Assembly (NCBI GenBank): GCA_944383645.1
Contig: CALWQJ010000006.1
Coordinates: forward strand, 1 to 38,512
Direction: 5' to 3'
Source: an uncultured Merdimonas sp.
GTDB taxonomy: Bacteria; Bacillota; Clostridia; Lachnospirales; Lachnospiraceae
Length of the DNA: 38,512 nucleotides
Part shown: positions 1 to 7,809 of the stretch, in pieces
Layout of the letters: the number at the start of each line of letters is the position of its first letter
Position numbering within the stretch: position 1 is the stretch's first letter
Program-made: the position numbers and the translations under genes
The notes under the pieces: generated by a model
What the model saw: only the letters and a program-made list of their open reading frames with translations
The model's database searches: none
Told to the model about the DNA's origin: nothing

Positions 1-191
1 TTCCGGCACTCCTCCACGCTTCCCACCGCAGGCGGGCAGGCCCAGGATTTCCCGTACCGGGGACACTCCGTCCGGCAGATATAGCGCACCTTCTCCGAAA
101 ACGGAAGCTCTTCCGGCCGGAGAAAGGCGTACTCGCAGATGGGAAAGCCGGAAAGCTCCTCTTCGATTCGTTTTCTGGTCTCTTCTCTCAT
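1..191 (-). CDS. DUF2284-type predicted metal-binding protein (5' part only)
   Basis: The first 63 codons of a minus-strand gene that runs off the left edge. The visible protein starts MREETRKRIEEEL and contains CRTECPRYGKSWACPPAVG followed by another Cys (VEECR). This spaced-cysteine pattern around a conserved CPRYG..W.CPP core is typical of the DUF2284 family of predicted metal-binding proteins, whose biochemical role is not established. The start ATG at 191 has an upstream GGAAG-like site, and the gene begins 12 bases after the ddh stop, so it is probably cotranscribed with ddh. The C-terminal part is not visible. Confidence 0.75.
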   Translation of the reverse strand, partial: MREETRKRIEEELSGFPICEYAFLRPEELPFSEKVRYICRTECPRYGKSWACPPAVGSVEECR

Positions 192-203
192 GGCCGTCTT
201 CCG

Positions 204-1190
204 TTACAGCATGGAGGCCCGCAGCTCCTCGCCGCTCTTCGGGCTTAAGTAGGCCGGAGCGATGTCGAAGGCCGTCTTGCAGCCGGACATGCCCTCCTGC
301 GCCATGCGGTAAGCCGCTCTCGCGTAGGCCACAAGCACGCTGGAGGTAAACTCCGGATTGGAATCCAGCTTCAGGGTATACTCAATCAGGTGATGGTGCT
401 CCTTCTCCCGTCCGGTCACGCCGCTTCGCAACACGAAGCCGCCGTGGGGAAGGGCGCTGTGATCCCGCTTCATCTCTTCCTCTGTGATAAAGTGCACGGT
501 GGTGTCATAATCGGAGAAGTAGTTGGGCATGGTCTTGATCTCCTGCTCCACCTTCGCCGCGTCCGCGCCTTCCTCCAGCACCACGAAGCACTCTCTTGTG
601 TGCTTCTCTCTCGTGGAAAGCTCCGGGTTCTTTCCGGCCCGCACCGCGTCCAGGGCGCTCTCCACCGGAATCGTATACTGTCTTGCGTCCTTTACCCCCG
701 GCACCCGGCGCACCGCGTCAGAATGGCCCTGGCTGACGCCCCGGCCCCAGAAGGTATAGTCCTTCCCCTCCGGAAGGATAGCGTTGGCGTACAGGCGGTT
801 CAGGGAAAACAGGCCCGGATCCCAGCCTACGGAAATCACGGCCACCTTGCCGCTCTCCTTTGCCGCCGCGTCCACCGCCGCGAAGTGCTCCGGAATCCGC
901 GCGTGGGTGTCGAAGCTGTCCACCACGTTAAAATACCGGGCGCACTCCGGCGTCTGCTCAGGCAGATCCGTAGCGCTTCCGCCGCAGAGAATCAGCACGT
1001 CCAGCTTGTCTCTCCAGTTTTCCAGCTCGGAGACGCTTACCACCTTTGCCGTCTTCGACCAGATTTTCAGATCCTCCGGCTTTCTTCTGGTGAAAACCGC
1101 CTTCAGCTCCATATCCGGGTTCTGCGCCGCCGCGCATTCCACGCCCCGTCCAAGATTTCCATAGCCTAAAATTCCGATTCTGATGCTCAT
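204..1190 (-). CDS. ddh: meso-diaminopimelate D-dehydrogenase
   Basis: 328 aa, the usual length for this enzyme. It catalyses NADPH-dependent reductive amination of tetrahydrodipicolinate to meso-2,6-diaminopimelate, a one-step branch of the lysine and peptidoglycan precursor pathway, in the cytoplasm. The N-terminus IRIGILGYGNLGRGVE is the Rossmann NADP-binding motif (GxGNLG), and the region around residues 120-175 (VISVGWDPGLFSLNR, then FWGRGVSQGHSDAVRR) is characteristic of Ddh. The ATG at 1190 is preceded by AAAGGAG about 10 bases upstream. It lies 29 bases downstream of the peptidase-like gene and 12 bases upstream of the DUF2284 gene, suggesting one minus-strand operon from the promoter at 1892-1920. 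Ddh occurs in a limited set of bacteria, including many Lachnospiraceae. Confidence 0.93.
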   Translation of the reverse strand: MSIRIGILGYGNLGRGVECAAAQNPDMELKAVFTRRKPEDLKIWSKTAKVVSVSELENWRDKLDVLILCGGSATDLPEQTPECARYFNVVDSFDTHARIPEHFAAVDAAAKESGKVAVISVGWDPGLFSLNRLYANAILPEGKDYTFWGRGVSQGHSDAVRRVPGVKDARQYTIPVESALDAVRAGKNPELSTREKHTRECFVVLEEGADAAKVEQEIKTMPNYFSDYDTTVHFITEEEMKRDHSALPHGGFVLRSGVTGREKEHHHLIEYTLKLDSNPEFTSSVLVAYARAAYRMAQEGMSGCKTAFDIAPAYLSPKSGEELRASML

Positions 1191-1219
1191 GTCTTTTATT
1201 CTCCTTTTGTCTTTGTTCT

Positions 1220-1834
1220 TTAAGCCTGTCTTTCATCCATATGGTAGAGAACCAGGCCGCCCTTCTTTTCAAAGCCCGTATCCCAAAGCTCGTCCATGTC
1301 CAGCCACTGCCACTCCCCGTAGGTCACTGCCTTCGCCATACAGCTCTCTCCCGCCGTATCGTAGCCGGTCAGCAGGAACCAGTGCCAGACATAATCCTTA
1401 AACAGGGGATTCTTGTGCTTCAGCACCAGGCAGGGCAGCGGCAGGCCGCTGTCGATCTGGGCTATCAGGGCTTCCTTAGCCCGGGACGCCTTTTCCGTCC
1501 CCGGAAACGCCTCCATCTTCACCTGGCTGCAGCCCTGATCCGACAGGTACCTGCCAAAGCCGTCTATGTAGATGTCCAGGGCGTCCACGCCGTTCCTGCG
1601 TGGCCTCAGATAGGGCTTCATCTTCATCCCAAAGCGCTGGTAGTCCTTCTTTGTGATCGCCGTCTTCTCAAAGGGGTAGAGCCCCTTCATCCCCTTATAG
1701 CAGTCCAGATAAATGCAGCTGTCGCAGGCCGTCAGGGCCGCGCAGCCGCCTATCTTCATCATCGGATCCCAGAACCAGTCCTGGTTTCCGCCGTATGAAT
1801 GTTCAATCGTGAAATAATCCAGTTCCTTCTGCAT
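1220..1834 (-). CDS. conserved hypothetical protein with C39-like peptidase fold features
   Basis: 204 aa from the chosen ATG. I do not recognise a named family with certainty. The sequence has IGGCAALTACDSC near residue 30, a plausible nucleophile Cys at the start of a helix, and a later WHWFLLTGYD with a His followed by an aromatic/GYD turn; both are seen in C39-like papain-fold proteins. Activity is therefore an inference. No signal peptide is visible. A frame open to a TTG at 1879 exists, but the strong promoter at 1892-1920 would start transcription near 1885, leaving no room for a ribosome site before that TTG. The ATG at 1834 follows AGGAAAGGAAG and is preferred. It is the first gene of the operon with ddh and the DUF2284 gene. 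Confidence 0.6.
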   Translation of the reverse strand: MQKELDYFTIEHSYGGNQDWFWDPMMKIGGCAALTACDSCIYLDCYKGMKGLYPFEKTAITKKDYQRFGMKMKPYLRPRRNGVDALDIYIDGFGRYLSDQGCSQVKMEAFPGTEKASRAKEALIAQIDSGLPLPCLVLKHKNPLFKDYVWHWFLLTGYDTAGESCMAKAVTYGEWQWLDMDELWDTGFEKKGGLVLYHMDERQA

Positions 1835-1891
1835 CGATAATTCAAGCCGCTTCCTTTCCTGAAATTTCCTTTTCAACAAATCACAGCTATC

Positions 1892-1920
1892 ATTATAAGA
1901 TCTTTATCCGGATTCGTCAA
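1892..1920 (-). promoter_or_regulatory. sigma-A-type promoter for the peptidase-like/ddh operon
   Basis: On the minus strand TTGACG (1920-1915), a 17-bp spacer and a perfect TATAAT (1897-1892). It faces the gene starting at 1834 and lies in the gap after the carboxypeptidase stop. Confidence 0.8.
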
Positions 1921-1938
1921 CGAAATGCTTACGCGTTA

Positions 1939-3132
1939 CTATTCCGTATATTCCTGGTATACCGCCACATGATCATAGATGCAGCGCCAGCTGCTGTGGG
2001 CGTCCGCCGTCACGCAGATATACTGCTTTCCACTGTTCGACGTACTGTAGCTGGCCGCGCAGTTTCCGGATTCCACCACGTAGCCTGTCTTGGCGCAGAC
2101 CACAGTGCCGTGGGTATCCTTGTCCTCGATCCGGCGCAGGAACCAGTTGGAAATCAGAAGTCCCTCCGGGTGCTGGGCCGTGGCCGACGTCGTATAGGTA
2201 TGGGCCGACAGCACCTCCCGGCAGAACTCGTTGTCGATGGCCGCCCCCAGTATCTCCGCCATATCGTAAAGGGTGCAGTAATGGTTCTCGTCATACAGGC
2301 CCACGCAGTTGGTAAAATGGGCCGTATCCGAAAGGCCAAGCTCCGCAAGCTTCTGGTTCATCAGATCCACGAAGCCCTCCAGGGAGCCTGATACATAGAA
2401 GGCCAGCCCGGCGGCAGCGTCCGCGCCAGAGGGCAGAATCGTCCCGTACATCAGATCCCGCACCGTCACCGTCTCCCCATCGTCGAAGCCCACCGCGCTG
2501 CAGTCGTTGGAATAGCTGTAGTCGGTAATCTCCCTGGTAATCGTAAAGGTATCGTCGAGATCCTCCACATGCTCCGCCGCCACCAGAAGCGTCAGAATCT
2601 TCGTCATGGACGCCGGATTGATCCGATCGGACGCGCCGCGCTGGGCCACCGCCGTGCGCGTATCCCAGTCCACCAGAAGCGCCCGGGTGCTCATGACCTC
2701 TCCGCTTGTGAGCGCGGCCGCCGTATCCCTGCCGCCGATGGAGTAATCAGACATTCCCGCTCCGCCTGCAAAGGCGTCTTCCATTTCCTGGGCTGCCTGG
2801 AGGGCAGTCTGTAGCTGCTCTCCCAGTTCCTGCATCCTGTCTGAAGAAGCAAGAATGCCTGCTATGCTTCCCTTCTTTTCTGTTCCTTTCCCTTTGTCTG
2901 TATCTTCTTTCCCGGCATCCGCTGTCTGTTCCGCTGCCTGGGCCTTCCGCCCGGTGACCGCTTTTATGATCCCCACGCCGCCCAGGATCACCAGAAGCAG
3001 GCAGGCCGCCATCCCGCTTAAGACCAAAGCCCTCCTGATCCGGGCCCTTCGTCTTCTTCTCCTTCGTATCTCTGCTCTCCTGCGCGCCCGCAGGGCACGG
3101 TTAATCCGTTCCTCTGTCTCAAAATCCCTCAC
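1939..3132 (-). CDS. membrane-anchored D-alanyl-D-alanine carboxypeptidase (S11 family)
   Basis: 397 aa. It trims the terminal D-Ala from peptidoglycan pentapeptides outside the membrane, as a penicillin-binding protein of the DacA/DacF type. A very basic N-terminus (seven consecutive Arg in residues 23-29) precedes one membrane anchor at about residues 34-59, then a low-complexity linker to about 130 and the catalytic domain. The acylated serine is in SMTK (175-178) and the third motif is KTG (348-350). The second motif reads LPSGADAA (S235-G-A237) instead of the usual SxN, a variant described under findings. The start is a GTG at 3132 with GAAGGA about 7 bases upstream. It is divergent from marR. 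A TATAAT at 3165-3170 (minus strand) could be its -10, but no good -35 is seen. Confidence 0.88.
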   Translation of the reverse strand: MRDFETEERINRALRARRRAEIRRRRRRRARIRRALVLSGMAACLLLVILGGVGIIKAVTGRKAQAAEQTADAGKEDTDKGKGTEKKGSIAGILASSDRMQELGEQLQTALQAAQEMEDAFAGGAGMSDYSIGGRDTAAALTSGEVMSTRALLVDWDTRTAVAQRGASDRINPASMTKILTLLVAAEHVEDLDDTFTITREITDYSYSNDCSAVGFDDGETVTVRDLMYGTILPSGADAAAGLAFYVSGSLEGFVDLMNQKLAELGLSDTAHFTNCVGLYDENHYCTLYDMAEILGAAIDNEFCREVLSAHTYTTSATAQHPEGLLISNWFLRRIEDKDTHGTVVCAKTGYVVESGNCAASYSTSNSGKQYICVTADAHSSWRCIYDHVAVYQEYTE

Positions 3133-3301
3133 GCTGTTTCCTTCACTTCCTGCTCTTTTCTTCTATTATATTTCTGTCTCTTTTGTACAGACATCCGTCT
3201 TTTGCTCTGCGGATATTTTAGCAGAAACTGGCTGGGCTTGGCAAGGGGGAAAGACGGGCTTTACCGCAGAAGATCACAGGTAAGTCTTTCCAAAATGATT
3301 C

Positions 3302-3330
3302 TTGACTTTAATACGGATTCGGATTATAAT
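3302..3330 (+). promoter_or_regulatory. sigma-A-type promoter for marR-MATE
   Basis: TTGACT (3302-3307), 17-bp spacer, perfect TATAAT (3325-3330). It would give a leader of about 125 nt before the MarR start. Confidence 0.85.
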
Positions 3331-3364
3331 TCTTTTCGGAAAAGTTTTAGTACGAATTCGGATT
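3312..3364. promoter_or_regulatory. direct repeats at the marR promoter, possible operator
   Basis: TACGGATTCGGATT at 3312-3325 lies in the promoter spacer and is repeated as TACGAATTCGGATT at 3351-3364, just past the expected start of transcription. One base differs in 14. The copies are 39 bp apart. Their position suggests autoregulation by the MarR protein; binding is inferred. Confidence 0.5.
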
Positions 3365-3390
3365 TATTTTTCAGACTGCTGCAGGCGCGG

Positions 3391-3430
3391 CATCGGTGCG
3401 CCAAGGGACAATCCATGCCCCGCGCACCGG
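3391..3430 (+). repeat. dispersed hairpin, copy A (conserved 20-nt loop)
   Basis: Arms CGGTGCGC (3394-3401) and GCGCACCG (3422-3429) enclose a 20-nt loop that begins CAAGGGACAATCC. A second copy at 32015-32064 has the same loop length and the same first 11 loop bases, with a two-base compensating change in the stem. This copy lies in the marR leader, 34 bases before the start codon. See findings. Confidence 0.65.
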
Positions 3431-3463
3431 CTTTACGCACCGCACAGAAAGGACGGCATATCA

Positions 3464-3931
3464 TTGGAACAGAAACGTGCTTATATCAACAGGCTCTGGG
3501 CCTGTACCAATATCATCGACGGCCTCTATTACCAGTGCGCCCGGACCCTCGGGCTCAAAGACAATACCCTTTCGCTCTTCTACGCGCTGGCAGACGGCCA
3601 GCCCCACTCGCAAAAGCAGATCTGCGAGGAATACCTGATTCCCAAAACCACCCTGAACACCATTGTCCGGGAGGCCATGGAAAAGGGGCTTCTTTCCCTT
3701 GCCAGAGAGGAACACTCCCGGGAAAAAATGATTTTTCTGACGGAGGAAGGACGCGCCTACGCCCGCTCCGTCCTAAAGCCCCTGTTTGCTGCGGAAGACG
3801 CCGCCATGGAGCGTACGCTGGAAGAGTTTTCTCCGGAATTTATCGCGGCCCTGGAGGACTTTTCCCAAAAGCTTCAGCAGGAATTTGCGCGCTGCCAGCT
3901 GACGCCGCCTCCGGCCGCGGACAAAATGTAA
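3464..3931 (+). CDS. MarR family transcriptional regulator
   Basis: 155 aa from a TTG start at 3464, chosen because AAAGGA lies about 10 bases upstream and the protein then begins at the usual MarR helix (LEQKRAYINRLWACTNIIDGLYYQCAR). The central winged helix-turn-helix is HSQKQICEEYLIPKTTLNTIVREAMEKG, followed by a wing with EEHSREKMIFLTEEGRAYA. MarR proteins are dimers that repress nearby transport genes and release DNA on binding a ligand. The MATE gene follows 73 bases downstream on the same strand, so efflux is the likely target. The frame stays open further upstream to the promoter, but no ribosome site supports an earlier start. The effector cannot be read from the sequence. Confidence 0.85.
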   Translation: MEQKRAYINRLWACTNIIDGLYYQCARTLGLKDNTLSLFYALADGQPHSQKQICEEYLIPKTTLNTIVREAMEKGLLSLAREEHSREKMIFLTEEGRAYARSVLKPLFAAEDAAMERTLEEFSPEFIAALEDFSQKLQQEFARCQLTPPPAADKM

Positions 3932-4004
3932 CGATTAAAAACCTGAAAGGGATTCAAAAAATCAGACAGAAATTCAGAAATTCGACAGTAAGGAGTTAAG
4001 ACCT

Positions 4005-5363
4005 ATGGAATCCAAGACATTATTTGCCAAGACGCCCCCTGTAAAGCTGTTTTTCATCGCCTCCTTTCCCGGAGCCGTCAGTATGCTGGCCTCTGCCCTC
4101 TACCAGCTCCTGGACGGCATGATGGTAGGACAAATACTCGGAGAGACGCCCTTTGCCGCGCTCAATCTGGCCATGCCCTTTGTCATCATCAATTTTTCCC
4201 TGGCCGATCTCATCGGCGTGGGAGCCTCGGTGCCCATCGCCATGAACCTGGGCAAGAAAAAAGACGAAGAGGCCAATAATATCTTTTCCTGCGCCTGCCT
4301 GATGATCGTGGTGGCGGGCGCGGTCATCGGCGCCCTCCTCTATGCGGCGGCTCCCTTCCTCATGCGCCTTCTGGGAGCAGAGGGCAGGCTTCTCTCTGAC
4401 GCCGTAAGCTATATACGGGTCTACGCCCTCTGCTCCCCTGTGACGACCATCGTCTTCGCCATGGACAATTATCTGCGAATCTGCGGGAAGATCCGTTTCA
4501 GCATGTTCCTGAACATCTGTATGTCCGCCCTGATCGCGGGCCTGGAATTTATCTTCCTCTATTATTTCCGCTTCGGCGTCTGGGGCGCTGCCCTGGCCAC
4601 CTGCCTGGGCATGGCGGCCAGCGCGCTGGTCGCCCTTTCCCGGTTCACAGGCGGGAGGCTGCAGCTGAAATTTAGAAAGCCCCGGTTCTCCGCCTTCATG
4701 ATCCGCCAGATCATTGCCTGCGGAAGCCCGAACTTTCTGAATAATATCGCGGGCCGCGTCACCTCCATCCTGCTGAACACAATTCTGCTGCGGGTGGGCG
4801 GCTCTACAGCCGTCTCCGTCTACGGAATCCTCATGTACGCCGAAGGCTTCATCCAGCCTCTGCTCTATGGCATGTGCGATTCCCTGCAGCCTGCCGTCAG
4901 CTTCAACTGGGGCGCAGGCGACCGGAAGCGGGTGGCGGCCATTGAACGCTGCTGCTTTACCGCCAGCGCCGTGGTCTCCCTTGCCTCCGCGGCCGTCCTC
5001 TTCCTCTTTCCCGGGCAGCTGGCAGTGATCTTTATCGGGGAGACGGCCTCCGCCTACTATGCGATGGCGGTGGGCGCCCTGCAGCTTTTTGCCCTGACCT
5101 ATCTGATCCGCTGGTTTTCCTTCGCGGTTCAGAGCTATATGCTGGCGGTGGGCAATGCCACAGGCGCGGCCCTCATTTCCCTCTCCTTCGCCCTGCTTTT
5201 CCCGGTCATCCTGATTCTGGCTCTCTGGCCCCTGGGCCTTACGGGAATCTGGCTGAACTTCGGGGGAAATTCCCTGCTGACAGGAATTCTGGCCGCCATC
5301 GTGCTGCTGCGCTTTCAGCGGAATTCCCGTCTGCCCAGGTACGAGAGCACGCAGTCCAGCTGA
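4005..5363 (+). CDS. MATE family multidrug efflux transporter
   Basis: 452 aa, a normal MATE length, with about 12 hydrophobic segments throughout. It is expected to export cationic or drug-like compounds across the cytoplasmic membrane in exchange for Na+ or H+. The N-terminal half has the family pattern FFIASFPGAVSMLASALYQLLDGMMVGQILG and the symmetric second half begins near FNWGAGDRKRV. ATG at 4005 with AAGGAG (3990-3995) nine bases upstream. It is paired with marR and probably controlled by it. The last 16 codons are also read on the opposite strand as the end of the LysR gene (overlap 5315-5363). No substrate can be assigned. Confidence 0.92.
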   Translation: MESKTLFAKTPPVKLFFIASFPGAVSMLASALYQLLDGMMVGQILGETPFAALNLAMPFVIINFSLADLIGVGASVPIAMNLGKKKDEEANNIFSCACLMIVVAGAVIGALLYAAAPFLMRLLGAEGRLLSDAVSYIRVYALCSPVTTIVFAMDNYLRICGKIRFSMFLNICMSALIAGLEFIFLYYFRFGVWGAALATCLGMAASALVALSRFTGGRLQLKFRKPRFSAFMIRQIIACGSPNFLNNIAGRVTSILLNTILLRVGGSTAVSVYGILMYAEGFIQPLLYGMCDSLQPAVSFNWGAGDRKRVAAIERCCFTASAVVSLASAAVLFLFPGQLAVIFIGETASAYYAMAVGALQLFALTYLIRWFSFAVQSYMLAVGNATGAALISLSFALLFPVILILALWPLGLTGIWLNFGGNSLLTGILAAIVLLRFQRNSRLPRYESTQSS

Positions 5364-6202
5364 GGCGTCACCCACTTATCCCGGTGGTACAAAAGCTGCT
5401 TCCAGATCTCGATCTGAAAATTTTTTACCGGGAGATAGGAAAGACGTCCATCCCGGACCCTTTCTTCCGTCACATAGTCCGGAAGGAAGGAGACGCCTGC
5501 TCCCTGCTCCACCAGGGAGCAGATAAGGCCTGCGCTCCCAATCTCCAGCACGGGCCTTATCTCCAGCGAGAGCTCCGCGAATTTCTCATCCATCAGCCTG
5601 CGGTAGCTCATCCCCTTCTCCGTCAGGATAAAGGGCTGCCGGGCCAGCTCCTCCACCGTGACGGCCTCCCGGCCGCATAAGGGGTTCTGGCTGGCCGCCA
5701 CGAAATGTACGCCCGTCTTTTCCTCCCGGGCAATCACATACTCTGCCTGGAAAATGTGATTATCCAGGGTCAGCACGGCGTCCACCTCATTCTGGTTCAG
5801 CAGGCGGAACATCTCTTCCGTTCCCGCGGCAAAAATCTTCAGAGAAATTCCCGGACAGCTTCTCCGAAATTCTTCAAAGCCCTCCTTCAGCAGACTGTCG
5901 CAGAGGGAATCTGCCATGGCAAGGCGGATCGTCCCGGATATTCCTTCCTGGCTTTTCAGGCTGCTGTCCAGCTCCTGGGTAAGCCTGCTGACCTGGTGGG
6001 CGTAATTCAGTACCTCTCTCCCCTTTTCCGTCAGAACCACCGTGTGGTTGATCCGCTCAAAGAGCTGCGTCCCAAGCTCCTTTTCCAGCTGCCGGATCTG
6101 AAAGGATACCGTAGACTGGGAAAAACCCAGCTTCTGCCCGGCCCTGGTAAAGCTGTTCAGCTCCGCCACATGAATAAAGGTCATCAGATTCTTCAGATCC
6201 AT
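5315..6202 (-). CDS. LysR family transcriptional regulator
   Basis: 295 aa from the ATG at 6202, which has GGAG 8 bases upstream; an in-frame extension to 6256 lacks a ribosome site. The N-terminal helix-turn-helix reads MDLKNLMTFIHVAELNSFTRAGQKLGFSQSTVSFQIRQLEKELG, followed by the usual linker LFERINHTVVLTEKGREVL and a two-lobed ligand-binding domain to the end. LysR proteins are tetrameric DNA-bending regulators that often control the divergent gene; here that is the AGCS symporter at 6328, and an inverted repeat with LysR spacing lies at 6218-6238 between them. Its 3' end overlaps that of the MATE gene by 49 bases in convergent orientation. Confidence 0.92.
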   Translation of the reverse strand: MDLKNLMTFIHVAELNSFTRAGQKLGFSQSTVSFQIRQLEKELGTQLFERINHTVVLTEKGREVLNYAHQVSRLTQELDSSLKSQEGISGTIRLAMADSLCDSLLKEGFEEFRRSCPGISLKIFAAGTEEMFRLLNQNEVDAVLTLDNHIFQAEYVIAREEKTGVHFVAASQNPLCGREAVTVEELARQPFILTEKGMSYRRLMDEKFAELSLEIRPVLEIGSAGLICSLVEQGAGVSFLPDYVTEERVRDGRLSYLPVKNFQIEIWKQLLYHRDKWVTPQLDCVLSYLGRREFR

Positions 6203-6217
6203 GTTCTTTTCTCCATC

Positions 6218-6238
6218 AGCATTCATATTTTGAATGCT
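6218..6238. promoter_or_regulatory. inverted repeat with LysR box spacing
   Basis: AGCATTC (6218-6224), 7 bases, GAATGCT (6232-6238), perfect 7-bp arms. T6222 and A6234 give the T-N11-A pattern of LysR-type operators. A second short dyad, TGATTATCA, is at 6247-6255 next to the symporter -35. Confidence 0.6.
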
Positions 6239-6257
6239 CCATATCCTGATTATCAAT

Positions 6258-6286
6258 TTTACAGATGTATGGTTTTACTATATACT
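6258..6286 (+). promoter_or_regulatory. sigma-A-type promoter for the AGCS symporter
   Basis: TTTACA (6258-6263), 17-bp spacer, TATACT (6281-6286). Confidence 0.75.
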
Positions 6287-6327
6287 AAAGAACCAGGAGT
6301 TACAAGCGAAAAAGGGGGCTTTCCATC

Positions 6328-7731
6328 ATGAATATCATTTCGTTTTTTTATCATCTGCTCTGGGGGGATCTGATTCAGCTCCCTCTGCCCGGCGGCAGCA
6401 CGCTGGGGCTTTCCCTGCTGGTTCTCATCCTGATTCCGGCGGGAATCTATCTGACCATACGGACGAGGGGCCTCCCTTTCCGCCTTTTCCCGGAAATGAT
6501 CCGGGTCACGCTGGAGGATAAACGGGGCGCGGACAAGGACGCCATCTCCGGCGTGCAGGCCCTGATCGTCTCCACCGCCACCCGGGTGGGCATGGGAAAT
6601 CTCATCGGCGTCGTGGCGGCCATCTCCGCCGGCGGGGCGGGCGCGGTGTTCTGGATGTGGCTTATCGCCCTCATCGGCTCCTCCACGGCCTTCGTGGAGG
6701 CCGTCCTGGCGCAGCTCTACAAAGAAAAGGACCCCCTGTACGGCGGCTACCGCGGAGGTCCTGCTTATTATATTCATGCTTTTTTTGAGAGACGAAAAAT
6801 GGAGAATGCGGGGCGCTCCGGCAGGCGCTGCGTGATCGCGGTCCTCTTCGCGCTCTCCGGCCTGCTGTGCTGGTGCGGCATCAGCCAGGTCATCGGAAAT
6901 TCCGTCTCGTCAGCCTTTGAAAACGCCTTTCACATTCCGCCCATCTGGACGACGGTCTGCCTGACCATTCTGGCCGCCGTCATCGTCCTGCGAAAAAACG
7001 CCACCGTCCGCGTTCTCGACATCATGGTGCCCGTCATGGCCGGATTGTATTTTGCCCTTACGCTCTTTATCATTATCCGCAATATCGGCCTTCTCCCGGC
7101 CGTCCTGGAGCGGATTTTCCTGGAAGCCTTCGGCTTCCGACAGGCTGTGGCCGGAGGCATCGGCGCCGTCATCATGAACGGCGCCAAGCGCGGCCTCTTC
7201 TCAAACGAAGCCGGCAGCGGCTCCGCGCCCTGCGCGGCTGCCGCTGCCGACATCAGCCATCCGGCCAGGGAAGGCCTCCTGCAGGCCTTAGGCGTCTTCA
7301 TCGATACTCTGCTGATCTGCAGCTGTACCGCCTTTATCATGCTGCTGACGCCGGAGTCCCTCACCCATGGCCTCGAAGGCATGGATCTTCTGCAGGCTGC
7401 CATGCAGTACCACATCGGAGAATTCGGCGTCGTCTTCATCGCCGTCATTCTCTGGCTCTTCAGCTTCTCCACCTTCATCGGCATCCTGTTCTACGCCCGC
7501 CCGAACGTCGCCTATCTCTTCGGCGACAACTGGCTCTCCCAGACGCTGTACAAGCTTCTGGCCCTGGCCATGCTCTTTGTGGGCGGACTGGCCGCCTACC
7601 AGGCGGTCTGGGATCTGGGCGACATCGGCATCGGCCTCATGACCATCTTCAACATGCTCGTGCTGATTCCCATGGCCCCGCAGGCAGCCGCGTCGCTGAA
7701 GGATTACGAGGACAACCATATGAAACGATAG
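6328..7731 (+). CDS. alanine or glycine:cation symporter (AGCS family)
   Basis: 467 aa, polytopic. It is expected to import alanine, glycine or a related amino acid with Na+. The family signature region ISGVQALIVSTATRVGMGNLIGVVAAISAGGAGAVFWMW lies at about residues 70-110, and the later NGAKRGLFSNEAGSGSAPCAAAAADISHPAREGL segment is the conserved substrate/Na+ region. ATG at 6328 with GGGGG about 9 bases upstream. It is divergent from the LysR gene, which is the probable regulator. The stop codon lies inside the left arm of a 16-bp perfect inverted repeat (7722-7737 with 7790-7805). Substrate choice between alanine, glycine and serine cannot be decided here. Confidence 0.92.
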   Translation: MNIISFFYHLLWGDLIQLPLPGGSTLGLSLLVLILIPAGIYLTIRTRGLPFRLFPEMIRVTLEDKRGADKDAISGVQALIVSTATRVGMGNLIGVVAAISAGGAGAVFWMWLIALIGSSTAFVEAVLAQLYKEKDPLYGGYRGGPAYYIHAFFERRKMENAGRSGRRCVIAVLFALSGLLCWCGISQVIGNSVSSAFENAFHIPPIWTTVCLTILAAVIVLRKNATVRVLDIMVPVMAGLYFALTLFIIIRNIGLLPAVLERIFLEAFGFRQAVAGGIGAVIMNGAKRGLFSNEAGSGSAPCAAAAADISHPAREGLLQALGVFIDTLLICSCTAFIMLLTPESLTHGLEGMDLLQAAMQYHIGEFGVVFIAVILWLFSFSTFIGILFYARPNVAYLFGDNWLSQTLYKLLALAMLFVGGLAAYQAVWDLGDIGIGLMTIFNMLVLIPMAPQAAASLKDYEDNHMKR

Positions 7732-7805
7732 CAGCTCTCCCGCAGCTCTTTCGCAGCGCTGCACGGCGGCCGCCCAGGAGTCCCTTCCGGAGCTGCTATC
7801 GTTTC
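7722..7805. terminator. long inverted repeat between convergent genes, possible bidirectional terminator
   Basis: GAAACGATAGCAGCTC (7722-7737) is perfectly complementary to GAGCTGCTATCGTTTC (7790-7805). The 52-base loop holds two further palindromes, GCAGCGCTGC and GGCGGCCGCC. The left arm contains the symporter stop codon and the right arm ends 4 bases from the nitroreductase stop. There is no clear T tract, so termination is inferred from position. Confidence 0.5.
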
Positions 7806-7809
7806 AAAA

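Noticed and set aside
4020..5375. 451-codon open frame antisense to the MATE gene
   Set aside because: GC-rich third positions on the true strand keep this frame open. The translation is Gln/Gly/His-rich with no family match, and MATE is clearly coding.
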